Shown here in pieces: positions 55,461 through 63,990 of a stretch of 64,000 nucleotides of DNA. This stretch comes from G965222335 sp965222335 (lineage in GTDB: Bacteria > Pseudomonadota > Gammaproteobacteria > Pseudomonadales > Halieaceae). The DNA lies in assembly GCA_965222335.1 (NCBI GenBank), contig OZ244944.1:3534001-3598000 (forward strand), read 5' to 3'. The translations under genes and the position numbers were made by a program. The first letter of the stretch is position 1, and every line of letters starts with the position of its first letter. The notes under the pieces are model-generated. The model was given only the letters and a program-made list of their open reading frames with translations, ran no database searches and was not told the origin of the DNA.

Positions 55461-55684
55461 ATGGAAAATCATATGTTGGGTCACACAATGTGGGCCGGCC
55501 ACTGGCTGTGGATGCTGATTATCGCCGTTATCGTCGTACTCCCGGTATGGCGTATCTGCCGGCCACGGGCTATCCGGGCTGGCTGGGATCCCTGATGCTG
55601 ATTCCTGTCGTCAATCTCATTTTCCTTTATTTCCTGGCGTTTGCAGACTGGCCGGCCAATAAAGTGGGAGATCGCCATGACTGA
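55461..55684 (+). pseudogene. Small two-span membrane protein gene with apparent 1-base deletion
   Basis: From the ATG at 55461 (ribosome site CGGAGGG) the frame reads MENHMLGHTMWAGHWLWM, a hydrophobic helix and LPVWRICR, and stops at 55595. The neighbouring frame continues with ATGYPGWLGSLMLIPVV and NLIFLYFLAFADWPAN. Together they give one protein: helix, VWRIC-, GYPGWLG turn and second helix, a familiar small membrane protein layout. One base is missing around CGGCCACGG (about 55571-55578). It is a real frameshift or a sequencing error. Confidence 0.7.
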
Positions 55685-55763
55685 ACATCAGCACGCAGGT
55701 AGATTACCGCTGGCCGATGAGGCCATTTTTAGCGATGGAAGAATGATCGAGTATGGAAGTTAG
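55677..55763 (+). CDS. Possible 28-residue peptide overlapping its neighbours
   Basis: An ATG inside the end of the previous gene opens 28 codons (MTEHQHAGRLPLADEAIF...) that stop 11 bases into the next gene. It could be a coupled leader or just a chance frame; there is no strong ribosome site. Confidence 0.25.
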   Translation: MTEHQHAGRLPLADEAIFSDGRMIEYGS

Positions 55764-56211
55764 AACATTTTATGACCTGATCGAATGGACCCGAGAACTC
55801 CATGCCAAACTGGCAGAGTGCCTGGGTCACTGCGCTTCGCGTCACGGTGAGGAGCAGGCCTCCTTGCTGCTCGAGTATCTGGCGTCTCACGAAACCGAAA
55901 TGGAGAAAATGGTTGCGGCCTTTGAACGGCAGGCCGACCCCAAGGCGGCGCGCACTTATGTCTACGATTACATGCCGCATAATCCGATTACGACACATTT
56001 GGTTTGCGATGATCACTACGCAAAACTGGATGCCGATACGATTAGTGCTGAAGTCTTTGATTTCCACGAGCAAATCATCAACCTTTACCGAACCCTTAAG
56101 GGCAAGGCTGAAATTCAGGAAGCTGCAGAGCTTATGCAATCGCTGCTGGAAATGGAGGAGCACGAAACCAAGCGGTTGGTCCGGCAGGTAGAGCGAATGG
56201 ACGATTTGTAA
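55753..56211 (+). CDS. Helical His/Glu-rich protein (ferritin-like candidate)
   Basis: The 152-residue protein is almost all helical: MEVRTFYDLIEWTRELHAKL, then LLLEYLASHETEMEKMV, DFHEQIINLYRTL and LLEMEEHETKRLVRQ. His and Glu residues recur on the helices, which suggests a four-helix bundle with a metal site, as in ferritin-like or hemerythrin-like proteins, though no exact E-x-x-H pair is fully convincing. I cannot name a family. It closes the rightward copper cluster. Confidence 0.65.
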   Translation: MEVRTFYDLIEWTRELHAKLAECLGHCASRHGEEQASLLLEYLASHETEMEKMVAAFERQADPKAARTYVYDYMPHNPITTHLVCDDHYAKLDADTISAEVFDFHEQIINLYRTLKGKAEIQEAAELMQSLLEMEEHETKRLVRQVERMDDL

Positions 56212-56260
56212 ACAGCCGGGTCGCCCGTTTAGTCATGTATCGGTTTGCGGTTGGCTGCGG

Positions 56261-57535
56261 TCATTCCATAAGCAGTAAAGGCGCAAAGCCCCCGCCTGGG
56301 GTGCGAAAATTGGTGGTCTGTCCCCGATAAAGCCTCGCCGCGGCCAGGAGCAGGGCACCGCGATAGGTGTACAGGCGCACGTCAACCTTGAGCATTTCCC
56401 GCTCGTCATCTACCAGCACCAGACGCTCGGAGGGGGGCACATAGGCCTGAGCGACATAGTCACTATCGAGAATCCGGGCAAAGGTGCTTTTGGTGAGTTT
56501 GCTGCCCCGGTACACGCCCTTGCTGCCGTGGCCCGCCACGGGTTTGAAGAACCACTGGCGTCGCTGCTGCCAAAGATCCTCCCCGTTACTGGCGGTGACT
56601 GTTACGGTACGCGGAATACCACGGCGGAGCAATTCGACGTATTCAGGGCTTAAGCCCCAATCCAGAAGAGTCGCGCGATCCGATAAAACTGTCAGATTGC
56701 GTTTATCCGCGAACAGTGCGTGAGTATAGGGGTTGGGGGTTATGACAGCCCCTCCGCCGAGCCACGCGGAGCGCAAGGCTGCGTGTTCGGGCATTTCCAG
56801 CCCGAAGTCCACCAGACGGTTGTAAACCAGGTCGATTCGCTTGTCGCCACCGTATAACGCGCCTGACTCATACCTGAAATCGGAGGGAGAGAATATGACG
56901 GCATCAATACCATTGTTTCGCAATAGCTGCTGCGCCAGCCGGAATTCGGGGTAGAGGTATTGCCCGAAAGGCTGATCATCGACGATCGCTATGCGCTCGG
57001 GGCGTCCGCTGCCCCGCTGGGTGCGCCATTCACTCTCGAACTGGGCGATCACCGCGGCGTCGAAGTCCTCCGCCCAGGATGCATTCGTAGAACCGCCGCA
57101 GCATCGCAGTTGGGCTCGTGCCAGCACGGCATTGAGGAACGCGCCCCCGGCGTTGGTATTGACTTCGATGAGGCGAGGCCCCTCCTCGCCGAGGTGGAAA
57201 TCATAGCCCATAAATGCGCCCAGAGGCCCGCGGTTGATCTGTGCATTCTGCGGGGCCCAGGACAGCACTCGTCGCTGGTAGCCGGGGAGCGCGGCAGCGG
57301 CCTCAAGGGCCTGGACGATGGCCTGCATGTGGTCCAGATCCCGGCCAGGAACAAAAATGGCGGCATCGGAGAAGAATTGCTGCCAGGCGGTGCTGGACAG
57401 GACATCATGGGTGTCGTCGCCCAATTGACTGGCGAGATTGATAGCGATTGACGCCCGATCGAGAGTAGCGCAGGCGCAGTGCTGGTTCAACCTTTCGGCT
57501 TCCGTCTGTTCTGGTGTGTCATCGGGTGGTTGCAA
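56261..57535 (-). CDS. ATP-grasp-like ligase, probably circularly permuted
   Basis: The 424-residue protein has elements of ATP-grasp ligases: EVNTNAGGAF (124-133, metal-binding E-x-N type) in the N-terminal half, a Gly-rich ATP loop WFFKPVAGHGSKGVYRG (328-344), and the C-terminal KVDVRLYTYRGALLLAAARL with NFRTPGGG (409-416). The appearance of an EVN motif before the ATP loop fits the circularly permuted families. A CACAT and RCCGG pair of Cys clusters is also present. The substrate is unknown; it is convergent with the helical protein at 55753. Confidence 0.65.
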   Translation of the reverse strand: MQPPDDTPEQTEAERLNQHCACATLDRASIAINLASQLGDDTHDVLSSTAWQQFFSDAAIFVPGRDLDHMQAIVQALEAAAALPGYQRRVLSWAPQNAQINRGPLGAFMGYDFHLGEEGPRLIEVNTNAGGAFLNAVLARAQLRCCGGSTNASWAEDFDAAVIAQFESEWRTQRGSGRPERIAIVDDQPFGQYLYPEFRLAQQLLRNNGIDAVIFSPSDFRYESGALYGGDKRIDLVYNRLVDFGLEMPEHAALRSAWLGGGAVITPNPYTHALFADKRNLTVLSDRATLLDWGLSPEYVELLRRGIPRTVTVTASNGEDLWQQRRQWFFKPVAGHGSKGVYRGSKLTKSTFARILDSDYVAQAYVPPSERLVLVDDEREMLKVDVRLYTYRGALLLAAARLYRGQTTNFRTPGGGFAPLLLME

Positions 57536-57622
57536 GAGCGGTTCTCTGGTTCATTTCGCGATTACCTACCGCTGCATTGTAGTCCGGTCGGAACTCAATT
57601 GCGGCACAATGAGGCTACCGTT

Positions 57623-57851
57623 ATGGAGTCCCCACATCAAACCGAACTGTATGCCATGACAGCGGACAGTAAGCACGACACTGAAACCTTCACCACCAAA
57701 GTGCGCCGGCAACGACATCCGGATTTTTGTGGCGGGGGGTGCGCTGTTCGACGCGATGCTGTCTGATTTTGCCGCCGCTAAACGGAGGATCTGGCTGGAA
57801 TCCTATATTTCTGCCGACGACGCCATAGGGCAGGTATTCGTGGAGGTTATA
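57623..57851 (+). pseudogene. Cardiolipin synthase (PLD family) N-terminal fragment
   Basis: The second frame reads IRIFVAGGALFDAMLSDFAAA then RRIWLESYISADDAIGQ, the conserved N-terminal start of ClsB-like phospholipase-D-type enzymes. The preceding in-frame start MESPHQTELYAMT is in a different frame, so a frameshift separates them. Both HKD catalytic motifs are missing. It is joined directly to the glutamate-synthase-like remnant. Confidence 0.7.
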
Positions 57852-57879
57852 AGTGATTGCAGCCGGTGTGGTCTGGATG

Positions 57880-58640
57880 TGCGGGCGAGGGTCGAAGCCC
57901 GGCGAAGGCGGTATTCTTCCCGCCTGTAAAGTCACCAAAGAAATTGCTGAAGCTCGTAATATTCCCGAAGATGAAGATTCCATCTTTCTTAATCGTAACA
58001 AGGAAGCAGCCAACACTTCGGAGCTACTCGATTTCATTGCAGAGCTACGGAAGATTATCGGCAAGCCTATCGTGATAAAAACTACATTAGGTGATCCGGC
58101 ATGGGTGGAAGAGTTTTGTGAGGAAGTCACAGAACGTGACGAACGTGCTGCCCCGGGTTTTCTCACCATGGATCGTTCTGAAGGTGGCAGTGGCGCGGCA
58201 CTGATGATGCTTATGGATTGGGCGGCTTTATCCATCCGCATTGCCCTGCCAGCCACCGTAAAGGCCCTTAAAAAAATATAGCCTAAAAAAACGTATACGC
58301 CTTATCGCCTCTGGCCAACTGGTTACGTCAGGTGATGTAGCGTGGGCATTAGCAGCAGGAGCTGATTACGTGGTTTCAGCGCGGGCTTTATACTTGCCAT
58401 TGGCTGTATACAAGCCACGCGCTGCCATACCAACACTTGCCCCAGCGGTGTAGCCACTTTTGATCCAGATTTGCAGAAGGCTCTAAAGCTGGAGGAAAAG
58501 AAACATGGTGCCTGTAACTATGTGAACCGCGTGCGTGAGGAAACAGTATTTATTGCTCGCACCTGTGGTCTGCGGCATGTACGCGACTTTACGCCGGAAT
58601 ATGTTTTCATGTTTAGCCAATCTAACAATTACTCCGAGCT
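57880..58640 (+). pseudogene. FMN-binding glutamate-synthase-family gene remnant, frameshifted
   Basis: The first frame has GSKPGEGGILPACKVTKEIA, SELLDFIAELRKIIGKPIV and DRSEGGSGAALMMLMDW, the FMN-binding region of the glutamate-synthase-like family, and stops at 58281. Frame two then gives RIRLIASGQLVTSGDVAWAL (from 58277) and AAGADYVVSAR. The first frame returns (from 58384) with GFILAIGCIQATRCHTNTC, then GVATFDPDLQKALKLEEKK and RTCGLRHVRDF. Two frameshifts therefore compensate; both ends are missing. A dead gene. Confidence 0.85.
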
Positions 58641-58666
58641 AATTCACTCCCACCATAGCGCGGACC

Positions 58667-59431
58667 TTACCAGCCGAGCACGCACATCCTAACCGGCATC
58701 CAGATCGCCATCGCTACCATCATCAGATTTTCCGTCAGCGATACGAAACCCAGAGGAACGTTCGAGCCGCCACCTACGCACGCACACTTCAGTTCGCGCT
58801 TGTCGATATAGACTGCCTTGAATACCGACACCGCGCCGACTGTGCCTATGAACAGTGCGACTGGTGCCGCGATCCACATCAGCACGCCGGCCATCATCAG
58901 GATACCCGCTAACGCCTCGCCAAAAGGATAGATGTAGCCGTAGCGTACCCAACGACGCGCCAGCAGATCGTAGTTCAGAAACATGGTTGAGAAGCTCTCC
59001 ACGTCCTGCAACTTCTGCAATGCCAGCAGCGTCATCGAGATGGCGATAAACCATTCAACTGCGCGCACCGTGAAAATTGTGCCAAACACGAGCCAACTGA
59101 CGGCCAGCGCCATCAGAAAGCCGACAGCGAAGATTGCTATTACCGGTTTGTAGCTGGTTTCGTCCTCGTCGGGTACATTCTCCCCAAAGTGTTCACGCAG
59201 AGCGTCGTAACCGCCAATACGCTCATCGCCGATCCAGGTTTGGGGCGTTGTATCAACACCGTGCTTTTCCTGAAACGCATCGGTCTCCTCGCGAGATTCG
59301 AGGTGGTGGTCCTCTACTTGAAATCCTTTGCGCTCCAGCAGATCGACCGCCTTTAATCCGTAGGGACAGAGATGGTCGGGCATCACCATGCGGTAAATAG
59401 TTGCCTTCTTTGTGTTCGTATCGCTCGACAT
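58667..59431 (-). CDS. Glutaredoxin-MauE/DoxX-like membrane fusion protein
   Basis: The 254-residue protein has an N-terminal glutaredoxin domain (residues 8-85; LCPYGLKAVDLLERKGF with a single active-site Cys22, C-P-Y-G). It joins a membrane domain of four helices of the MauE/DoxX type (SYKPVIAIFAVGFLMALAVS, YIYPFGEALAGILMMAGVLM). A C-A-C pair lies in the last loop (ELKCACVGGGSNVP). The layout suggests electron transfer from the cytoplasm across the membrane to a periplasmic thiol partner (inference). Next gene on the same strand is the DUF305 protein. Confidence 0.8.
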   Translation of the reverse strand: MSSDTNTKKATIYRMVMPDHLCPYGLKAVDLLERKGFQVEDHHLESREETDAFQEKHGVDTTPQTWIGDERIGGYDALREHFGENVPDEDETSYKPVIAIFAVGFLMALAVSWLVFGTIFTVRAVEWFIAISMTLLALQKLQDVESFSTMFLNYDLLARRWVRYGYIYPFGEALAGILMMAGVLMWIAAPVALFIGTVGAVSVFKAVYIDKRELKCACVGGGSNVPLGFVSLTENLMMVAMAIWMPVRMCVLGW

Positions 59432-59492
59432 TACTTTAATCCTTTAGCTTTGAATGATGAGTAGTTCTCGAAACTTTCACATCGCAAGCTGC

Positions 59493-60353
59493 CTATGTCT
59501 GGCAGGTCCACAATCCCCGATAGCCCGCCGTTAGTCCCGTATCGAGAGTGAAGACCAGCTGTGCGTTTGAGCGCCAGTCCGACTTGTCACCAAGCGAGTT
59601 GATTATCACCGTTATCCCCGGCGCCGTAAAAGCAAAGCCACCAGAGTTAGCCTTACTGCTCTTTTCCAACGGCATAAGTACGCCGTTCAGTTTCATCGCA
59701 GCTGCCGCCTCGTCCTGAGATGTCCACAGGATCGGATCATCTCCCGGACTGCGATTGAAGGTGCAGCCAAATCCAGATTCAAGTACCTGGGTAGCCTCGT
59801 TCCGGGGCATCGGCGCCAGATCAAGAGTGGAGATCAGCGTGTTATTCAGTGCCTGCTCCAGCGTCCCCAGTTTGGCCGGTGGGTCTTCATAGATATCCTC
59901 CACGATATTCCCCGCCGAAACGTCAGCAATCAGATAACGCATCTCGGCGATCTCGCGTCTTTGCGCCGCAATGATGTTGTCGGCGAGCTTGCGCACGCGG
60001 GGGTCGCGGATTTGCGCGCGCTCCGAGGTGAGCACCGCGATCGAGTGATGCGGGATCATCGCGCGCATGTAGCTGGGCCCAGAAACTGTGATCTGGCTGC
60101 GGACCAACCAGAGTGCCAGGATGAAAACAACTATCGACCCGGCAAAGATTGCAGCGTTGAGTTTTGCGTTAGAATACATACCCAGCATGAAACCAAGCAT
60201 GATGACCGCCATCGTTGCGCCCATCACAATTGCCATATAAAAGCGTGTTTCAGAGAAAAAGACGTGCCCCCAAGCATAGGTGTTCAGATACATGAGAATG
60301 AACATGACCACCGTTGAAGTGAGAATCATCAGACCGAATCGAATGTAGGACAT
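59493..60353 (-). CDS. Membrane-anchored DUF305 protein with extra C-terminal domain
   Basis: The 286-residue protein (ATG at 60353, MSYIRFGLMILTSTVVM) has three hydrophobic helices, then a DUF305-type helical motif (YMRAMIPHHSIAVLTSERAQ with H102/H103, and LADNIIAAQRREIAEMRYLI), as seen in copper-associated four-helix proteins. A C-terminal region of about 115 residues (from EDIYEDPPAKL) is not part of DUF305 and matches nothing I know. It lies upstream of the glutaredoxin fusion on the same strand. Confidence 0.8.
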   Translation of the reverse strand: MSYIRFGLMILTSTVVMFILMYLNTYAWGHVFFSETRFYMAIVMGATMAVIMLGFMLGMYSNAKLNAAIFAGSIVVFILALWLVRSQITVSGPSYMRAMIPHHSIAVLTSERAQIRDPRVRKLADNIIAAQRREIAEMRYLIADVSAGNIVEDIYEDPPAKLGTLEQALNNTLISTLDLAPMPRNEATQVLESGFGCTFNRSPGDDPILWTSQDEAAAAMKLNGVLMPLEKSSKANSGGFAFTAPGITVIINSLGDKSDWRSNAQLVFTLDTGLTAGYRGLWTCQT

Positions 60354-61077
60354 AACAGATTGCTCCCTGAACGTTGAATTGTTCGGTGTTGCCATGCGCA
60401 GCCTAGGTCAAGTCACGATAACCTTGTCAAGTTGGCGTCAGATGTGGGGCAGGAGGTTAAGAGACTGCGAATACCGCTAACCTCTCAGGCGAAGAACACA
60501 AACGCGACACCTTTTGCTTTCGGACAGAGTGGACTTCGAATACTGCCGCCGACAGTAGCAGCGATTTCGCCCCATACTTTGTGTGAAGCTGATTCGCGAG
60601 CTTGTAAATTCGAGGTCACCTACTTCATTGAGCAAAATACGTGCCAAGTCGAGTTCGTGCGCTTGTATGTATCTGAATGCGGAAAGGTATCTCCATGATG
60701 GCAGATGGCCTGTCCCGTTGGGAACTTGCAGGCTGACATTCGCTGTCGGGTGAATCGCTTAGTAGTAGGCCCGCCACCCGATAAAACCTACAAAAAAACG
60801 GTAAGCCTTACACCTCGAGGTGTGCTCAGTCCATTTTCAAGAATTGTTGACCGCACGTTTTTTTCTCAATGCGGGCTTTGTTGCCGTCAGCGCCAGCTTT
60901 CTAATAATTAGATGGTGCGGTGTTGGTTAAACGCCGCGCGAGTCGCGCACGACAAGGCGAGCAACGCTGACAAGGACGAATACGATGGTTTGGCGGATCC
61001 CGTACAAGCGCGCAAGGAGGGGCGCGAGGTTGTGGAAGCAACCTTTAGTCACAGTCACAATCCGCAATGAATACGGC
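60354..61077. other. Gene-poor stretch with a possible 52-residue frame
   Basis: About 720 bases without a convincing gene. A frame at 60912-61070 (ATG to TGA, 52 codons, hydrophilic, MVRCWLNAARVAHDKASN...) on the plus strand is the best candidate but has no ribosome site. Other frames here (for example 60432-60698) have no recognised similarity. The stretch lies between opposing modules and may contain decayed DNA. Confidence 0.4.
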
Positions 61078-62745
61078 TCAGATCGGCTGATTGTCGCACT
61101 TCTGCGCGGGACATTCCTCTGGAGCGGTTGGGTGAATTTCTTCCTCTTCCCGGCGCTCCGCGTCACGCTCGGGTTCCCGCATTAGCAATTTCTCAAGCCG
61201 GGTGCGGAGCAATTGTTCTTTTTCCTCCCGCCGTCTGATCTCCGCCGCGAGATCTTTGTAAAGGGAGAATGCCATCAGCACCATCAGTAACATGAAGGGG
61301 AAAGCGGCGATAATGGATACGGTTCGCAGCCCGTTCAGGCCACCACTTAGTAACAGGACGGAAGCCATCAGTAGCTGAAGTCCCCCCCAGAGGATACGAA
61401 CAAACCGTGTTGGAGTAAGAACACCCTTGGAGGTGAACATGCCCAGCACAAAGGTGGCGGAATCCGCCGACGTCACCACGAACATGGAGACCAGTGCCAC
61501 GGTCAGTATGGAGGCGAACTCACCCCAGGGTAACTGATCGAGAAGAACGTAAAGTCCGGCCGGCACTTCCTCCGATACGGCATCTGCAATCGCGACGCCA
61601 TCGAACAAATCGAAGTAGATTGCGGAGCCACCGAAAGTGGCAAACCACAACATGCTTAAAGCCACCGGGACGATCATTACGCCCAGGACAAACTCGCGGA
61701 CAGTTCTTCCCCTCGAGATCCTCGCTATGAAACTGCCCACGAACGGCGCCCAGCTCAATCCCCAGGCCCAGTAGAACATGGTCCACTGCTCCACCCAGTG
61801 TTCGTGGGAATAGGGAGTGGTTACTAGGCTCATCTCTATGATATTGCCGAGGTACTCACCTGCTGTCTGGGTGAGTTCGCTGAAGATAAAACCGCTCGGT
61901 CCCGTGACGAGCACAAAAAACAGCAGTCCAGCGGCGAGCACCATATTGGCATTGCTGAGGTAGCGGATCCCCATGTTGAGGGGCGTCATTGCCGAAATGA
62001 TGAACAAGGTTGCGAGTCCCGAGAGAATGTAGAGTTGTGATGTCGTCGAGTAGGCAGCCACTCCCAGATTGGCCAGTCCGCTGTTGACCTGTAACGCTCC
62101 AAGGCCGAGAGTCGTTGCGACGCCGAATACGGTGGAGACCACGGCCAGGATATCGACGATATTGCCCCAGCCGCGGTCCACCCGATCGCCCAGTAACGGG
62201 CGGAAGCTTTCGCTGATCAGGCCGCGACTGCTGTGACGAAAACGCACATAGGCAATGGCCAGCCCTACCAGTGTGAAATTGGCCCATTGGTGGAATCCCC
62301 AGTGAAAAAACGCGTAGCGCATTCCCAGCTGCGCTGCCTCTGAGGTGCGGGGTTCGGCAAGGCCAAGGGGCGGATCGTTGAAATGCATCATCGGTTCGGC
62401 CACGCCCCAGAAAACCAGACCGACACCCATCCCGCCCGAGAATATCATCGCCAGCCAGCTGTTGAACGAGAACTCCGGTGGTTCACCCTCTGCTCCCAGG
62501 CGAATGCTTCCAAATTTGGAGAAGGCGAGAAACAGGACAAACAACACAAAGCCGGTGGTTGCCATCAGATACATCCAGCCGAGTTTTCGGGCGGTGATAT
62601 CGAGAATCTTCAGGGCTGTGGATTCCACCGCGTCGGGATACAGGACGGAGGAGGTGACGAATGCAGTTATGATCACTACCGAGGTGTAAAACACCAGTCC
62701 CACATCGCCCAGATATTCCCTAAGAAATATTGTTAACCTGTTCAT
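61078..62745 (-). CDS. BCCT-family transporter (betaine/choline/carnitine type)
   Basis: The 555-residue membrane protein has twelve helices and the BCCT motif MGVGLVFWGVAEPMMHF, FFHWGFHQWANF, and WTMFYWAWGLSWAPFVGSFI, which contain the aromatic substrate box. The C-terminal cytoplasmic tail (residues 500-555) is highly charged (EIRRREEKEQLLRTRLEKL) and ends EECPAQKCDNQPI. Compatible-solute uptake for osmotic stress is the family role; the exact substrate is not predictable. Confidence 0.92.
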   Translation of the reverse strand: MNRLTIFLREYLGDVGLVFYTSVVIITAFVTSSVLYPDAVESTALKILDITARKLGWMYLMATTGFVLFVLFLAFSKFGSIRLGAEGEPPEFSFNSWLAMIFSGGMGVGLVFWGVAEPMMHFNDPPLGLAEPRTSEAAQLGMRYAFFHWGFHQWANFTLVGLAIAYVRFRHSSRGLISESFRPLLGDRVDRGWGNIVDILAVVSTVFGVATTLGLGALQVNSGLANLGVAAYSTTSQLYILSGLATLFIISAMTPLNMGIRYLSNANMVLAAGLLFFVLVTGPSGFIFSELTQTAGEYLGNIIEMSLVTTPYSHEHWVEQWTMFYWAWGLSWAPFVGSFIARISRGRTVREFVLGVMIVPVALSMLWFATFGGSAIYFDLFDGVAIADAVSEEVPAGLYVLLDQLPWGEFASILTVALVSMFVVTSADSATFVLGMFTSKGVLTPTRFVRILWGGLQLLMASVLLLSGGLNGLRTVSIIAAFPFMLLMVLMAFSLYKDLAAEIRRREEKEQLLRTRLEKLLMREPERDAERREEEEIHPTAPEECPAQKCDNQPI

Positions 62746-62883
62746 AAACGGCTCACTTTAAGCTGTTCACGGTAAGTCTTATGTAATGAATGAATGACGA
62801 GATAGAAAAATGCCCCCACAGCCTTCGAGTGTTGGTCAAAGATTCGAAGCGGGTTCGTTCGACCTATGATGAGTATGATGCCA

Positions 62884-63165
62884 CTATAGCTCGCTTCTGG
62901 AGAACAGCCGGTACAAGGGTACGAACAAAACCGCGATATACCAGCCGTACAGATAGACTTCGACTAAGCCAATGAAGAAGCCTGTCCACGTAAGCCATTC
63001 GAAGCCGGGCAGTAGCGGTGCCCACGCCTCGTACATGCGCATCTGTGCCGGGGCAAGCAGGCCAAAACCCACGCACAGCAGATAGCTGATTACCAACAAC
63101 AGCGACAGGGTATTGCCTAACGGGGCGACACGTAACTGGGTGACAGGTGTGCTTGAATTGCTCAT
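62884..63165 (-). CDS. Small two-helix membrane protein, DUF5676 family
   Basis: The 93-residue protein starts with a polar N-terminus (SNSSTPVTQLRVAPLG), then TM1 (LSLLLVISYLLCVGFGLLAP), a loop with WAPLLPGFEWL and TM2 (GFFIGLVEVYLYGWYIAVLF). This order of motifs is that of DUF5676, a family often beside copper or mercury resistance genes. Function unknown. It is followed, on the same strand, by intergenic DNA before the BCCT gene. Confidence 0.75.
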   Translation of the reverse strand: MSNSSTPVTQLRVAPLGNTLSLLLVISYLLCVGFGLLAPAQMRMYEAWAPLLPGFEWLTWTGFFIGLVEVYLYGWYIAVLFVPLYRLFSRSEL

Positions 63166-63241
63166 AGTTAACGTCCTCTCTTAGTCCGAATTCTCCAAGG
63201 GTTAAAGTAGAATACGGGACATTTACATCCGGATTGGATCT

Positions 63242-63376
63242 TTACTGATCGCTGTCGGGGTTGCTCTTAATGTCCGCATTCTGTTGTCTGCGACGTTTTC
63301 GTTGGTGTAATCCAACCAGAATAATAACGACAATGAAGATAATGCCGCTGGCGATTGTAACGGCTTGCGGGTTCAT
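63242..63376 (-). CDS. Small membrane protein, 44 residues, coupled to ICMT gene
   Basis: ATG at 63376 behind a strong ribosome site (AGGAGGT). The 44 residues give a short N-terminus (MNPQAVTIASG), one transmembrane helix (IIFIVVIILVGL) and a basic/polar tail (HQRKRRRQQNADIKSNPDSD). The start overlaps the stop of the methyltransferase-family gene by four bases (ATGA), so it is translated with it. No named family. Confidence 0.65.
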   Translation of the reverse strand: MNPQAVTIASGIIFIVVIILVGLHQRKRRRQQNADIKSNPDSDQ

Positions 63377-63990
63377 GTGGACCTCCTGCTCATATCGCTG
63401 GATGGAATAAACATCGGTACTCTACGCTGGTACGCCCGGTATTCATCGCCGAATTGCTCAAGCATTTGACGCTCTTCTTTTTTTGCGAGGTACGTATAGG
63501 CGGCGACAATGATGGGGAATGCCAGTACCGAGAGAATCGTCGGCCAGTGTACGACACCTTCCCCGAAGATTATCAGGAAAAGGCCTGTATATTGGGGGTG
63601 GCGTAGGTGAGCGTAAATTCCATCGGTCATAAGCACGTTTTCGCGTCTTGCCGCGTGGATCCGTCGCCAGCCTTCGGCTACGAGTGATGCACCGATAAAG
63701 ACTATGCCATATCCCAGAACCATGGCCACGATGTGCGCCATTGGCGAGTCAAAAAGTTGGGCCCAGAGATTTCCACCTTCGCCCCATTCGAGATCCAGTC
63801 CAAAAAAGCGGGCCAGAAAATAGATAGTGAGGGGGAAACCGTACATTTCTGCGTAAAAGGCGATGATGAAAGCCTGCAGCACACCGGCGCGTGCCCACTC
63901 CTTCCAGCTATCCGGGGCGAGATAACGATACATTAACCAGGAAACGATAACGGTGACGATGACTGCCAAGCCCCACATTCCTACATGCAT
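63373..63990 (-). CDS. Isoprenylcysteine carboxyl methyltransferase family membrane protein
   Basis: The 205-residue protein has about five helices. The C-terminal ICMT-family motifs LMTDGIYAHLRHPQYTGLFL and KEERQMLEQFGDEYRAYQRRVPMF form the SAM-binding and catalytic region. These bacterial proteins methylate unknown membrane-associated substrates. The first ATG (63990) lies at the window edge; the frame stays open upstream, so a longer N-terminus cannot be excluded. Confidence 0.85.
   Translation of the reverse strand: MHVGMWGLAVIVTVIVSWLMYRYLAPDSWKEWARAGVLQAFIIAFYAEMYGFPLTIYFLARFFGLDLEWGEGGNLWAQLFDSPMAHIVAMVLGYGIVFIGASLVAEGWRRIHAARRENVLMTDGIYAHLRHPQYTGLFLIIFGEGVVHWPTILSVLAFPIIVAAYTYLAKKEERQMLEQFGDEYRAYQRRVPMFIPSSDMSRRST

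Noticed and set aside
57536..57622. Possible gene between the ATP-grasp-like gene and the pseudogenes
   Set aside because: Frames here are short, lack ribosome sites and run into the frameshifted remnant.
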